This document shows, piece after piece, positions 1-5,876 of a stretch of DNA of 6,297 nt. The notes under the pieces are model-generated. The model was not told the DNA's origin and made no database searches. It saw only the letters and a list, made by a program, of their open reading frames with translations. The DNA comes from an uncultured Eubacteriales bacterium (lineage in GTDB: Bacteria > Bacillota > Clostridia > Oscillospirales > CAG-272): the NCBI GenBank assembly GCA_934477985.1, contig CAKSOR010000166.1, forward strand, positions 1-6,297, written 5' to 3'. How positions within the stretch are numbered: position 1 is the stretch's first letter; the number at the start of each line of letters is the position of its first letter. A program made the position numbers and the translations under genes.

Positions 1-813
1 CCCTACGACACCGTCCGCGCCGGAAAGTGGACAATGGACGTCTTCCTCAAGACCCTGAAGCTCGGGGCAAACCTGAACGGCGACGAGAGCTTCATCTACA
101 GCGAGACCGGAAAAGCGACATACGGCTGCGCGTCCTTCTGGCGGCTCTGCACCTCGATGCTGACCGGCGCGGGAATAAGCCCAGTCAGCACCGACAAGGA
201 CGGAATCCCGTACCTCACGCTTGAGAGCGACCGCTTCTATGAAGCCGCCGACAAGCTCGCGTCCTTCTTCAAGACCGAGGGCGATTATCTCGAGGCGAAT
301 GAGAAAGGCAAGAACTATCAGAAGATATTCATGGCGGGGCGCGCGCTCTTCCTTGGCGGCGGAATAATGAGCTCCTCGATCTTCCGCGAGATGAACGACG
401 ACTTCGGAATTCTCCCGCTCCCGAAGCTCAATGAGTCGCAGATCGGCTATTACGCCTGGATGAACTACGACGTCAACACGATGTGCGTCCCCGTGACCAA
501 CTCCGACCCGACCAGCACCGGAATCATTATCGACGCGCTCTGTTATCTCAGCTGGCGCGACGTTCTGCCGAACTACTACAACATAAGAGTCTCGCAGAAG
601 TCGCTCCGAAATGACGACTCCATCGAAATGCTCAAGATAATCCACAATTCGCTCGTCTACGACGCCGGAAACGCCTACGGCTGGACTCTCGACCTTATGA
701 ATCAGGTGCGCTCCGCGATAGTCGCCGGGAATCCGGATGTCGCGTCGACCATCGCCTCGAACAAGTCGATTGTTGAGGAGAATATCCAGAAGACGCTCGA
801 TATGATCGGGTGA
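1..813 (+). CDS. ABC transporter extracellular solute-binding protein, C-terminal part (5' end outside window)
   Basis: This is the last 270 residues of an extracellular solute-binding protein of the family 1 (sugar or oligosaccharide) type. Such proteins are usually about 430-550 residues long, so the signal peptide and N-terminal lobe lie off the left edge. The frame is open from base 1 and begins with a V-x-x-GKWTMD segment, which is typical of the lobe-crossing region of these lipoproteins. Further on come GRALFLGGG, then FGILPLPK, the conserved ligand-lobe strand seen as 'iG.lPlPk' in relatives. The end has the RNDDSIEMLKII segment and a terminal helix that finishes in IQKTLDMIG. Known family members deliver a ligand outside the cell to two membrane permeases and an ATPase, but none of those partners is visible here. 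The ligand cannot be named; the oxidoreductase downstream is compatible with a sugar or glycoside. The stop codon is TGA, followed by only a weak hairpin. Confidence 0.88.
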   Translation, partial: PYDTVRAGKWTMDVFLKTLKLGANLNGDESFIYSETGKATYGCASFWRLCTSMLTGAGISPVSTDKDGIPYLTLESDRFYEAADKLASFFKTEGDYLEANEKGKNYQKIFMAGRALFLGGGIMSSSIFREMNDDFGILPLPKLNESQIGYYAWMNYDVNTMCVPVTNSDPTSTGIIIDALCYLSWRDVLPNYYNIRVSQKSLRNDDSIEMLKIIHNSLVYDAGNAYGWTLDLMNQVRSAIVAGNPDVASTIASNKSIVEENIQKTLDMIG

Positions 814-857
814 CATGCCCCGTCTCACTTTTGACAAATAAAAATACACTCCGCCTA

Positions 858-886
858 TTTACATCTCCGGAAAAATGTTGTATAAT
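858..886 (+). promoter_or_regulatory. Sigma-A-type promoter for the FAD-dependent oxidoreductase
   Basis: A -35 element TTTACA (858-863) is separated by exactly 17 bp from a perfect -10 element TATAAT (881-886). The predicted transcription start is near 893, leaving a leader of about 44 nt before the ATG at 937. The AT-rich composition stands out against the GC-rich flanking genes. The oxidoreductase can therefore be transcribed independently of the binding-protein gene upstream. Read-through from that gene remains possible because no strong terminator lies between them. Confidence 0.75.
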
Positions 887-896
887 ATCCTCATCC

Positions 897-912
897 CGGA
901 AGAGAGCTTCCG
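897..912 (+). promoter_or_regulatory. Small hairpin at the 5' end of the oxidoreductase leader
   Basis: CGGAAG (897-902) pairs perfectly with CTTCCG (907-912) around a 4-nt AGAG loop. It would sit about 4 nt from the predicted transcript start and 12 nt before the GGAG ribosome binding site at 925-928. A short 5'-terminal stem like this can protect an mRNA from 5'-end-dependent decay; that role is inference. It is too small to be a riboswitch and has no U-run. Confidence 0.4.
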
Positions 913-936
913 AATAAACCAAATGGAGAAGATATT

Positions 937-2211
937 ATGAATACATACAGCGAACCCGCGCGCGAACTCGAGGTCGCGGGTGAATACGACGTGATTGTCG
1001 CCGGTTCGGGTCCCGCCGGAGTCTCAGCCGCTATCAAAGCCGGCAGGATGGGAATGAAGGTTCTGCTCATCGAGTGGGCGAACTCGGTCGGCGGAATCTC
1101 GACAAGCGGAATGATGAGCCATTTCACAGGCTCGGTCTCCTCACCGCTCTACACCGAAATTCTCACCCGAATGGCTGAGATGAACGAGGTCGACCGCGGA
1201 AAGATTCAGGCGTGCATCAACCCCGAAAACCTCAAGTACATCTATCTTGAGATGCTCAAGGACGCGGGCGTAAAAGTGCTGCTCTACACCTTCGTCTGCG
1301 GCGTCGAGATGGACAAAAACCGCATAAAGGGCGTAATCACCGAGAGCAAATCCGGTCGCAGAGTCTTCCGCGCGAAGGCTTTTGTCGACGGAACGGGCGA
1401 CGGAGACGTCGCGGCTTTCGCCGGAGTCGAATATTACAAGGGGCGCGAGTCTGACGGAAAAATGCAGCCCTGCACATTGATGTTCAAGGTCGCCGGAGTC
1501 GACATGAGCCGGGCCGTGCTGCTCGGTTCGTTCGAGTCGACCTATCAGACCGATAAGGGTGAACTCCAGGCGCTCGCAAAGGAGCATATCCCCTATCCCG
1601 CCGGACATCTCCTCGCCTACAAGTCCCCGATTCCCGGCATAGTCACGCTCAACATGACCAACTGCACCGAGATCGACGGAACCTCCGCCGAGGATCTTAC
1701 CCGCGCCGAAATCGTCTGCCGCGGTCAGATGCCGGCGATAATCAAATATCTGCGCGAGTTCGTTCCGGGCTTTGAGAACTGCTATATAATCAGCGCGGCG
1801 TCGCTTATGGGCATACGCGAGACACGGCACTTCAAGGGGCTATACACGCTGAACGAGGACGACATCCTGACCGCGCGGAGATTCGACGACTGGGTCGTTG
1901 AGGGCGCGCACTTCAACTTCGACGTGCACAATCTGACCGGAGCGGGACTCGACAAGACCGGAGTCCAGCACAAGTGGTCGCAGCCCAAGGGCTACACGAT
2001 TCCCTACGGCTGTCTTGTCCCCGGGAAGGTCGACGGACTGCTGCTTTCGGGCAGAAACATCTCAGGCACTCACATCGCGCACTCGAACTACCGTGTGATG
2101 CCGATCTGCGTCGGTATCGGAGCTGCTGCCGGAGCGGCGGCGGCTATCGCCGTGAAAAAGGGCATCGAGCTCCGCGAGGTCGACCCGAAGGAGATTCAGG
2201 CAGCGCTGTAA
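937..2211 (+). CDS. FAD-dependent oxidoreductase (FAD_oxidored family)
   Basis: This complete 424-residue cytoplasmic flavoprotein has no signal peptide or membrane segment. The N-terminal Rossmann fold carries the dinucleotide motif GSGPAG (residues 23-28) and an acidic residue, E46, at the end of the second strand, where FAD ribose is bound. It is followed by VGGIS (51-55). A second FAD signature, DGTGDGDVA, lies at 151-159. The C-terminal FAD-closing segment is LLLSGRNISG (368-377) followed by NYRVMPICVGIGAAAG (384-399). This layout fits the PF12831-type FAD-dependent oxidoreductases common in gut Clostridia and Bacteroidetes near carbohydrate-uptake genes. Their substrates are mostly unknown and I cannot name one here. 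The start is supported by GGAG at 925-928, 8 nt before the ATG. The gene follows a sugar-type binding protein, has its own promoter and ends at a strong terminator, so it is probably monocistronic. A role in oxidising an imported sugar or aglycone is inference only. Confidence 0.9.
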   Translation: MNTYSEPARELEVAGEYDVIVAGSGPAGVSAAIKAGRMGMKVLLIEWANSVGGISTSGMMSHFTGSVSSPLYTEILTRMAEMNEVDRGKIQACINPENLKYIYLEMLKDAGVKVLLYTFVCGVEMDKNRIKGVITESKSGRRVFRAKAFVDGTGDGDVAAFAGVEYYKGRESDGKMQPCTLMFKVAGVDMSRAVLLGSFESTYQTDKGELQALAKEHIPYPAGHLLAYKSPIPGIVTLNMTNCTEIDGTSAEDLTRAEIVCRGQMPAIIKYLREFVPGFENCYIISAASLMGIRETRHFKGLYTLNEDDILTARRFDDWVVEGAHFNFDVHNLTGAGLDKTGVQHKWSQPKGYTIPYGCLVPGKVDGLLLSGRNISGTHIAHSNYRVMPICVGIGAAAGAAAAIAVKKGIELREVDPKEIQAAL

Positions 2212-2243
2212 GTAAACAAAAAAACGCGTTCTGCGTCGTTCTG

Positions 2244-2275
2244 CCCGGTTCGGATATTCCGAACCGGGTATTTTT
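2244..2275 (+). terminator. Intrinsic terminator of the oxidoreductase gene
   Basis: An 11-bp perfect stem pairs CCCGGTTCGGA (2244-2254) with TCCGAACCGGG (2258-2268) around a 3-nt TAT loop. It is followed by TATTTTT (2269-2275). It begins 33 nt after the stop codon. On the minus strand the same stem is followed by a mixed sequence without a U-run, so it should act mainly on plus-strand transcripts. Confidence 0.92.
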
Positions 2276-2295
2276 GCGCGCTTCACAGATGAAAG

Positions 2296-2328
2296 AAAAA
2301 TGGCGCCGCCGCGTCCGCGAAAGCACCA
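2296..2328 (-). terminator. Probable intrinsic terminator of the sugar O-acetyltransferase gene
   Basis: Read on the minus strand, TGGTGC (2328-2323) pairs with GCGCCA (2306-2301) with one G-T wobble. It is followed at once by five Ts (2300-2296) and then CTTTC. The A-rich bases just before the stem (2332-2329) can pair with the T-run, as in many A-tract/U-tract terminators. The loop is long, about 16 nt, with a possible inner 3-bp stem. It lies 12 nt past the TGA of the acetyltransferase. It is weaker than the plus-strand terminator but well placed. Confidence 0.5.
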
Positions 2329-2340
2329 CTTTCTGTCGAT

Positions 2341-2973
2341 TCAGTCCTCAATCACCGAGCAGTCGCCGAGGATCTCCGGCTTGTACGCCATCGAGTCGCC
2401 CTTGCCCAGCGTCCTTATCACACGGCAGGGATTGCCAGCCGCGAAGCTGTTCGCCGGGATCGAGCGTGTCACGACGCTTCCCGCGCCGATGACGCAGCCG
2501 TCGCCGATCGTCACGCCCGGAAGGATAGTCACGTTCGCGCAGATCCAGCAGTTGTCGCCGATGTGCACCGGGAGCGCGTAGCAGAGTCTGCGCTTCTCGC
2601 CGTCGGCGCATTTAAGCGCGAGTCTCTCGCCGGCGAGCATCGGGTGCATCGCGGTCGTTATCGTCACGTTCGGACCGAAATCGCAGTGCGAGCCGATCGT
2701 CACCTCGCCGTCGTCCTGGCAGGTGAAGTTGAAGTTGACGAAGGTGTTGTTTCCGACCTTCGTGTGCTTTCCGTAGTGGAAGGTTATCGGTCCGGAGAAC
2801 GAGACGTTCTCGCCTACCTCGCCGAGTATCTCCTTCATCATCGCCTTCTTCTCGTCAGCCTGATAGTCGGTCAGCGCGTTGTACTTCTGGTTGAGCATGT
2901 GCGTACGCTTTTTTATCTCGACTCTCCAAGCCTCGTTCGGCATGAACATCATTCCGTTTCCATCGTTAAGCAT
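2341..2973 (-). CDS. Sugar O-acetyltransferase (maltose/galactoside acetyltransferase family, left-handed beta-helix)
   Basis: This complete 210-residue cytoplasmic enzyme is predicted to move an acetyl group from acetyl-CoA to a sugar hydroxyl. The N-terminal helical part (about residues 14-50) matches the maltose acetyltransferase N-domain in layout. From about residue 55 the protein is built of hexapeptide repeats (for example VTIGSHC, VHIGDNC, VTIGDGC) forming a left-handed parallel beta-helix, and these enzymes act as trimers. The catalytic His expected in this family is H110 in TTAMHPM. The acetyl-CoA-binding end is visible as WICANVTILPGVTIG (143-157), GAGSVV (163-168) and AAGNPCRVIR (178-187). 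Length is at the upper end for the family (about 185-205), with a short C-terminal extension after residue 190. The start is set by GGAGGA at 2986-2981, 7 nt before the ATG. An operator-like repeat covers its promoter. The true acceptor sugar is unknown; many relatives are detoxifying or have no known substrate. Confidence 0.93.
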   Translation of the reverse strand: MLNDGNGMMFMPNEAWRVEIKKRTHMLNQKYNALTDYQADEKKAMMKEILGEVGENVSFSGPITFHYGKHTKVGNNTFVNFNFTCQDDGEVTIGSHCDFGPNVTITTAMHPMLAGERLALKCADGEKRRLCYALPVHIGDNCWICANVTILPGVTIGDGCVIGAGSVVTRSIPANSFAAGNPCRVIRTLGKGDSMAYKPEILGDCSVIED

Positions 2974-3017
2974 TTTTCATTCCTCCGTTTTATCTATGGA
3001 TAAGCTGAATAATTGGA

Positions 3018-3066
3018 GTTTTCACGCGAAAAAAGCTTGAATATATGGTTTTTTTCGCGTGAAAAC
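3018..3066. repeat. 17-bp perfect inverted repeat made of two operator-like quasi-palindromes
   Basis: The left arm GTTTTCACGCGAAAAAA (3018-3034) is perfectly complementary to the right arm 3050-3066, with a 15-nt spacer. Each arm holds its own 14-bp near-palindrome of the form TTTTC-RCGY-GAAAA: TTTTCACGCGAAAA at 3019-3032 and TTTTCGCGTGAAAA at 3052-3065. Their centres are 33 bp apart, close to three helical turns. One site lies between and over the -35 and -10 boxes of the predicted minus-strand promoter, and the other begins at its predicted start point. Half-sites with a central CG and flanking TTTC/GAAA resemble LacI-family operators. A dimeric repressor binding both sites is inference, and no regulator gene is in the window. 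A terminator role for the upstream GNAT gene is less likely because no U-run follows the stem. Confidence 0.7.
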
Positions 3067-3068
3067 AA
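3040..3068 (-). promoter_or_regulatory. Predicted promoter of the sugar O-acetyltransferase gene
   Basis: On the minus strand, TTGTTT (3068-3063) is a moderate -35 box. It is followed by a 17-bp spacer and TATATT (3045-3040), a five-of-six match to the -10 consensus. The predicted start is near 3033, which gives a leader of about 60 nt. The -35 box begins 8 nt after the stop of the GNAT gene. Both halves of the inverted repeat at 3018-3066 overlap the promoter or its start site, which suggests control by repression. Confidence 0.55.
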
Positions 3069-3075
3069 CATCAAA

Positions 3076-3591
3076 TCAGCGTTCAATATAGTAGCACACG
3101 AGATCGACCGCGCCGAGCTCGTCGTGCTCCATCGCCTTGTGGTCGATTCCTTCATATATGAATCCGAGCTTCTTTATAAGGTTCTTCGAAGCGGTATTAT
3201 ACGGGAAGTGCGACGCCGAGAGCATCTCTGTGTCGGTGTCGGCGAATAAGCCGTCGATAAGCGCCTTCAGCGCCTCATACATATATCCCTTCCGGCGGTA
3301 GTCCTTGTTTATCGCGAAGCCGAGCTCATAGCATTTGACGGCACGCTCATCCTCCGCGAGACTTATCATGCCGATGACCTTTCCGGTCTCCTTCAGTACG
3401 ACACCGAGCCGGTCCTGCTCGCAAAATGCCTTCATCAGCTCATCGAACCTTTCGTTCTTTTCCCTGAACGCGTGCTGTCCGCAGTTGTCAAGCGTCGTCT
3501 GCTCGTCCGAGACAATATCGAAAATATCGTCGCGGTCGCTTTCTTTGAGCTTCCGCAGCCTCAGCCGCGGGGTTTCTGCCTTAATTTCCAT
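3076..3591 (-). CDS. GNAT-family N-acetyltransferase (RimJ/RimL-like)
   Basis: This complete 171-residue cytoplasmic acetyltransferase of the Acetyltransf_3 type opens with the usual ETPRLRLRKLKESD strand. Motif A carries the acetyl-CoA pyrophosphate loop as RRKGYM (residues 99-104), preceded by YELGFAINKDY. Motif B is NTASKNLIKKLGF (132-144), where Asn and the aromatic segment help close the active site. Family members acetylate N-terminal amines of ribosomal proteins, amino acids, polyamines or antibiotics; the substrate here is unknown. I chose the ATG at 3591 over an upstream in-frame TTG at 3618. The ATG has GAGG at 3602-3599, 7 nt upstream, while the TTG start would overlap the permease by 38 nt. 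With the ATG, the two genes overlap by 11 nt, so translation is probably coupled to the permease. It is the last gene of the minus-strand cluster before the operator-like repeat. Confidence 0.9.
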   Translation of the reverse strand: MEIKAETPRLRLRKLKESDRDDIFDIVSDEQTTLDNCGQHAFREKNERFDELMKAFCEQDRLGVVLKETGKVIGMISLAEDERAVKCYELGFAINKDYRRKGYMYEALKALIDGLFADTDTEMLSASHFPYNTASKNLIKKLGFIYEGIDHKAMEHDELGAVDLVCYYIER

Positions 3592-4717
3592 TCTCAAACC
3601 TCTTTCTTGTGAAGGCAAACACTCCGAGCGCGATAAGGCAGAGCCCCGAGCAGATCACGAGTGACGGAACACAGCCGACAGCCGCAGTCATCTTTCCGCC
3701 GAGCACCCCGGCAAGCACCTTCGGCACTCCGTTTCCGAGCGCGTACATCAGCTGGTTTGCGCTCGCCTTGGATTCCGGCGGAATGCTCTTCGTGATGTAA
3801 TACGAGCCGCAATAGGTGAATACCGTCGTCGCGACTCCGGTCACAAAGCCGAGGACAAGCAGCACCGGCGCGTTCGTGATGAAGGCGAGCCCCGCGTACC
3901 TTACCGTGCAGAGTATCAGGCTGAGCCCGAGAAGTCTGCGCATTCCGAGCTTCTCGAAGAGGTTATTGAACATCAGGAAGAACGGCACTTCGCCGAGCGC
4001 GGTCAGGAAAACGTTTATCCCCCAGACACTCTGCGAAAAACCGAGCGATGTCAGATGCGCCGGGAAATAGTTTAAATAGTAAGCCCAGGTGAACTGCGAG
4101 ACGCCGACAAAGAGGAAGATCAGCATGAGGTTCGCGTCCCTGAAAAGCGGCAGAATCGAGGGCTTACGCTCGGCGCTTCCGTGTCCCTCGACCTTCGGCG
4201 AGAGCATGACGAACACAGCGCCGATTATCGCGAGTACGACATAGACCGGGAAGATCAGGTTTATATTCTTCTCGGTGAAGATAGTCAGGATCATCGGAAG
4301 TCCGCCGAAGGCGATCGTCCCGCAGATGCGTATCGGACCGTATTTCACGCGGCTTGAGGTCGTGTACTCGAGCGTCACCGTGTCGATGAGCCCGCCGAAC
4401 GGCGCCATGAAAAGCATCGTCAGAAAGAGCGTCACGGCGAGATACCAGAAGCTCTGTCCCCTTCCGATGAGAAAGTAGCAGACCGCCGAGCCGAGCATCG
4501 CGACCGCCAGCACGAGATTTTTCGACCCCGCGCGGTCGGCGAGCATCCCCCAGAAAAGCGGCGCGAAGATAGCGACAAACGGTCCGATCGAGAGAAGGAT
4601 TCCGGAGACCTCCTCCGAGTGACAGCCGCTTATGTAGATCTGGATGAAACAGTAATAGAGAGCGTTCAAGCCATAGACTATCGCGTTCGAAAAGAAGAGC
4701 GGGAGAGTTTTTTTCAT
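3581..4717 (-). CDS. MFS transporter (MFS_1_like / LacY-like family)
   Basis: This complete 378-residue integral membrane permease has about 12 hydrophobic segments in two six-helix halves joined by a polar loop near residues 173-190. Motif A between segments 2 and 3 reads WGMLADRAGSKN (56-67). The YGPIRICGTIAFG segment (126-138) is the hallmark 'yG.iRlwGS.gf' stretch of the LacY/nucleoside-symporter-like MFS group (PF12832 type). E243 in GEVPFF lies in the second half at a place often acidic in this group. It probably moves a small sugar, nucleoside or similar solute by proton symport, but the substrate cannot be told. The ATG lies just 1 nt after the stop of the DHHW gene. No strong ribosome binding site is seen, only TGGGAAT about 11 nt upstream, so translation is probably coupled to the upstream gene. 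Its 3' end overlaps the GNAT gene by 11 nt. Confidence 0.9.
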   Translation of the reverse strand: MKKTLPLFFSNAIVYGLNALYYCFIQIYISGCHSEEVSGILLSIGPFVAIFAPLFWGMLADRAGSKNLVLAVAMLGSAVCYFLIGRGQSFWYLAVTLFLTMLFMAPFGGLIDTVTLEYTTSSRVKYGPIRICGTIAFGGLPMILTIFTEKNINLIFPVYVVLAIIGAVFVMLSPKVEGHGSAERKPSILPLFRDANLMLIFLFVGVSQFTWAYYLNYFPAHLTSLGFSQSVWGINVFLTALGEVPFFLMFNNLFEKLGMRRLLGLSLILCTVRYAGLAFITNAPVLLVLGFVTGVATTVFTYCGSYYITKSIPPESKASANQLMYALGNGVPKVLAGVLGGKMTAAVGCVPSLVICSGLCLIALGVFAFTRKRFENGN

Positions 4718-4718
4718 T

Positions 4719-5864
4719 TTATTTGATTCCCAGATTGAGCATCGCCGCCGAGTTCGAGGTCACGAGACTGTCCATATTATAGATGAAGAGAACACGCGAA
4801 GCGCCGGATTCCTTTACGAAATCAATCGCCGGAGTCTTGAAATACCGAAGGTCGAGTATCTCAAGGTCGAAGTGCGCGGCAAGGAACGGGGCTAACGAGT
4901 GTCCGAAGCTGTCCTTGATCATAACGAGCTTTTCGCGACCCTTCCCGCCGTTCGTTATCGTGACGCGCGCGTTGTTTCCGCCGATGAATGAGGAGTACTT
5001 GTCCTTCTTTTCGAGATAGGAGCGGTCATAGAAGCCCGCGAAGGATTCGCCGCCGTCTATCGAGGTCGTGTAGTCCTCGTCGTCGTCAAAGCGGAAGAAC
5101 TCCATTGTGTCCGGCTTTGTCCAGCGCATTCCTGCCTTCGACCAGGTCGTGCCGTAGAACTCCTCGCTCACGGTCTCGCGCGTGAAATGCTCAAGCGGAT
5201 AGGGCTCGAGTCCCCACTCGTTCATTATCCCGCAGTAGGCGTAATAAGCGCCGAGCGTTGTCCAGTGATGGTCGGTGCGGTAGTAGACATATTCGCCCGC
5301 GTCGGCTTTCTCCCGGAGCGGAGTCAGAATGTCGGTGCGCTTCACGTCAAGGTTCTCGTCGAGGTAGTCGAACACCCGCGCGGTCTGATCCTCTGCCGGG
5401 TAGAGCGACGGCATCTTCGACCAGAGCACGTCCTGCGCGCGTCCGGCGACCGCGACCGTGAACTCTGTGTTCTCAGGCAGAGCGCCGGCGAAACGATTCA
5501 GCGCCTTGATATTCTTGCGCTCCTCGTCGAGGTCGGGATAGTAGCTCTCGGCGATTATATAGCCGTCCTTTCCGGCGAGCACATCGTCGTTCTCGGACTT
5601 GAGAAGCGCCATCTCGCTCACCGCCTTCGTCTCGACGAAAATCCCGCGCAGCGGTATCTGATCGGCAAAATAGTCAGCTATCTGCGAGGTGAATTTTCCG
5701 CTTGTAAGCGTCTCGGGAGTGAGCTTCGGCTTGAGCTGAAGATAGCGGTTCTCGTCGGGCGAGAACTCCTTGTCCGGCGTCGCGAGCGTCGCGACCGAAA
5801 AGCCGTATATGACGGCGAGCAGTCCCACCGTCGACACGATATCACAGATTTTATATTTTTTCAT
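4719..5864 (-). CDS. DHHW family protein (AlgX/AlgJ-like, SGNH-type) paired with MBOAT
   Basis: This complete 381-residue protein has a single N-terminal hydrophobic segment (about residues 9-29, after basic MKKYK), acting as signal anchor or signal peptide, so the main domain lies outside the membrane. The defining DHHW motif is at residues 198-201 in YYRTDHHWTTLGAYYAY. Asp and His here correspond to the Asp-His pair of AlgX/AlgJ-type enzymes. A second block, KLVMIKDSFGHS (312-323), supplies the candidate catalytic Ser (S319) of the SGNH fold. Known AlgX/AlgJ proteins act with an MBOAT membrane protein to put acetyl groups on exported polysaccharide, and the MBOAT gene lies immediately upstream. 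The ATG at 5864 is preferred: GGAGG at 5874-5870 is 5 nt upstream. A GTG directly before it, at 5867, is only 2 nt from the ribosome binding site. Acceptor polymer and acyl group are not determinable from the sequence. Confidence 0.92.
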   Translation of the reverse strand: MKKYKICDIVSTVGLLAVIYGFSVATLATPDKEFSPDENRYLQLKPKLTPETLTSGKFTSQIADYFADQIPLRGIFVETKAVSEMALLKSENDDVLAGKDGYIIAESYYPDLDEERKNIKALNRFAGALPENTEFTVAVAGRAQDVLWSKMPSLYPAEDQTARVFDYLDENLDVKRTDILTPLREKADAGEYVYYRTDHHWTTLGAYYAYCGIMNEWGLEPYPLEHFTRETVSEEFYGTTWSKAGMRWTKPDTMEFFRFDDDEDYTTSIDGGESFAGFYDRSYLEKKDKYSSFIGGNNARVTITNGGKGREKLVMIKDSFGHSLAPFLAAHFDLEILDLRYFKTPAIDFVKESGASRVLFIYNMDSLVTSNSAAMLNLGIK

Positions 5865-5876
5865 CACAGCCTCCGG

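Noticed and set aside
804..833. Hairpin at the stop of the solute-binding protein gene as its terminator
   Set aside because: The main stem is only 4 bp (CGGG with CCCG) plus two pairs beyond a bulge, with an 8-nt loop and a short, displaced T-run. It is too weak to call.
831..860. A perfect TTGACA at 831-836 as the -35 box of the oxidoreductase promoter
   Set aside because: It is 44 bp from the TATAAT at 881. The nearest possible -10 boxes (CTATTT or TATTTA at 18-19 bp) are poor. TTTACA at 858 with a 17-bp spacer is the better fit, though a weak second start cannot be excluded.
955..980. GC-rich hairpin (CCCGCG with CGCGGG) just inside the oxidoreductase start
   Set aside because: The bases encode an ordinary N-terminus, and chance CG-rich complementarity is common in this composition. 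There is no evidence of a regulatory role.
1141..1830. 229-codon open frame on the minus strand
   Set aside because: It is fully antisense to the FAD-dependent oxidoreductase, with low-complexity, domain-free composition and no ribosome binding site or promoter recognised.
1974..2492. 172-codon plus-strand frame spanning the convergent gap
   Set aside because: It overlaps the end of the oxidoreductase in another frame, crosses the strong terminator at 2244-2275, and its Arg/Ser/Pro-rich product has no family features.
2563..3003. 146-codon plus-strand frame
   Set aside because: It is antisense to the sugar O-acetyltransferase, which has unmistakable hexapeptide repeats and catalytic motifs.
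3018..3066. The 17-bp inverted repeat as a standard intrinsic terminator, or as a transposon end
   Set aside because: No U-run follows the stem on either strand; the A and T tracts are inside the stem. No transposase, target-site duplication or second copy is seen in the window. An operator-promoter reading explains the internal palindromes better.
3592..3618. Nine-residue N-terminal extension of the GNAT protein from a TTG codon
   Set aside because: The ATG at 3591 has a well-spaced GAGG and begins just before the conserved first strand. The TTG would add a non-conserved tail and increase the overlap with the permease gene.
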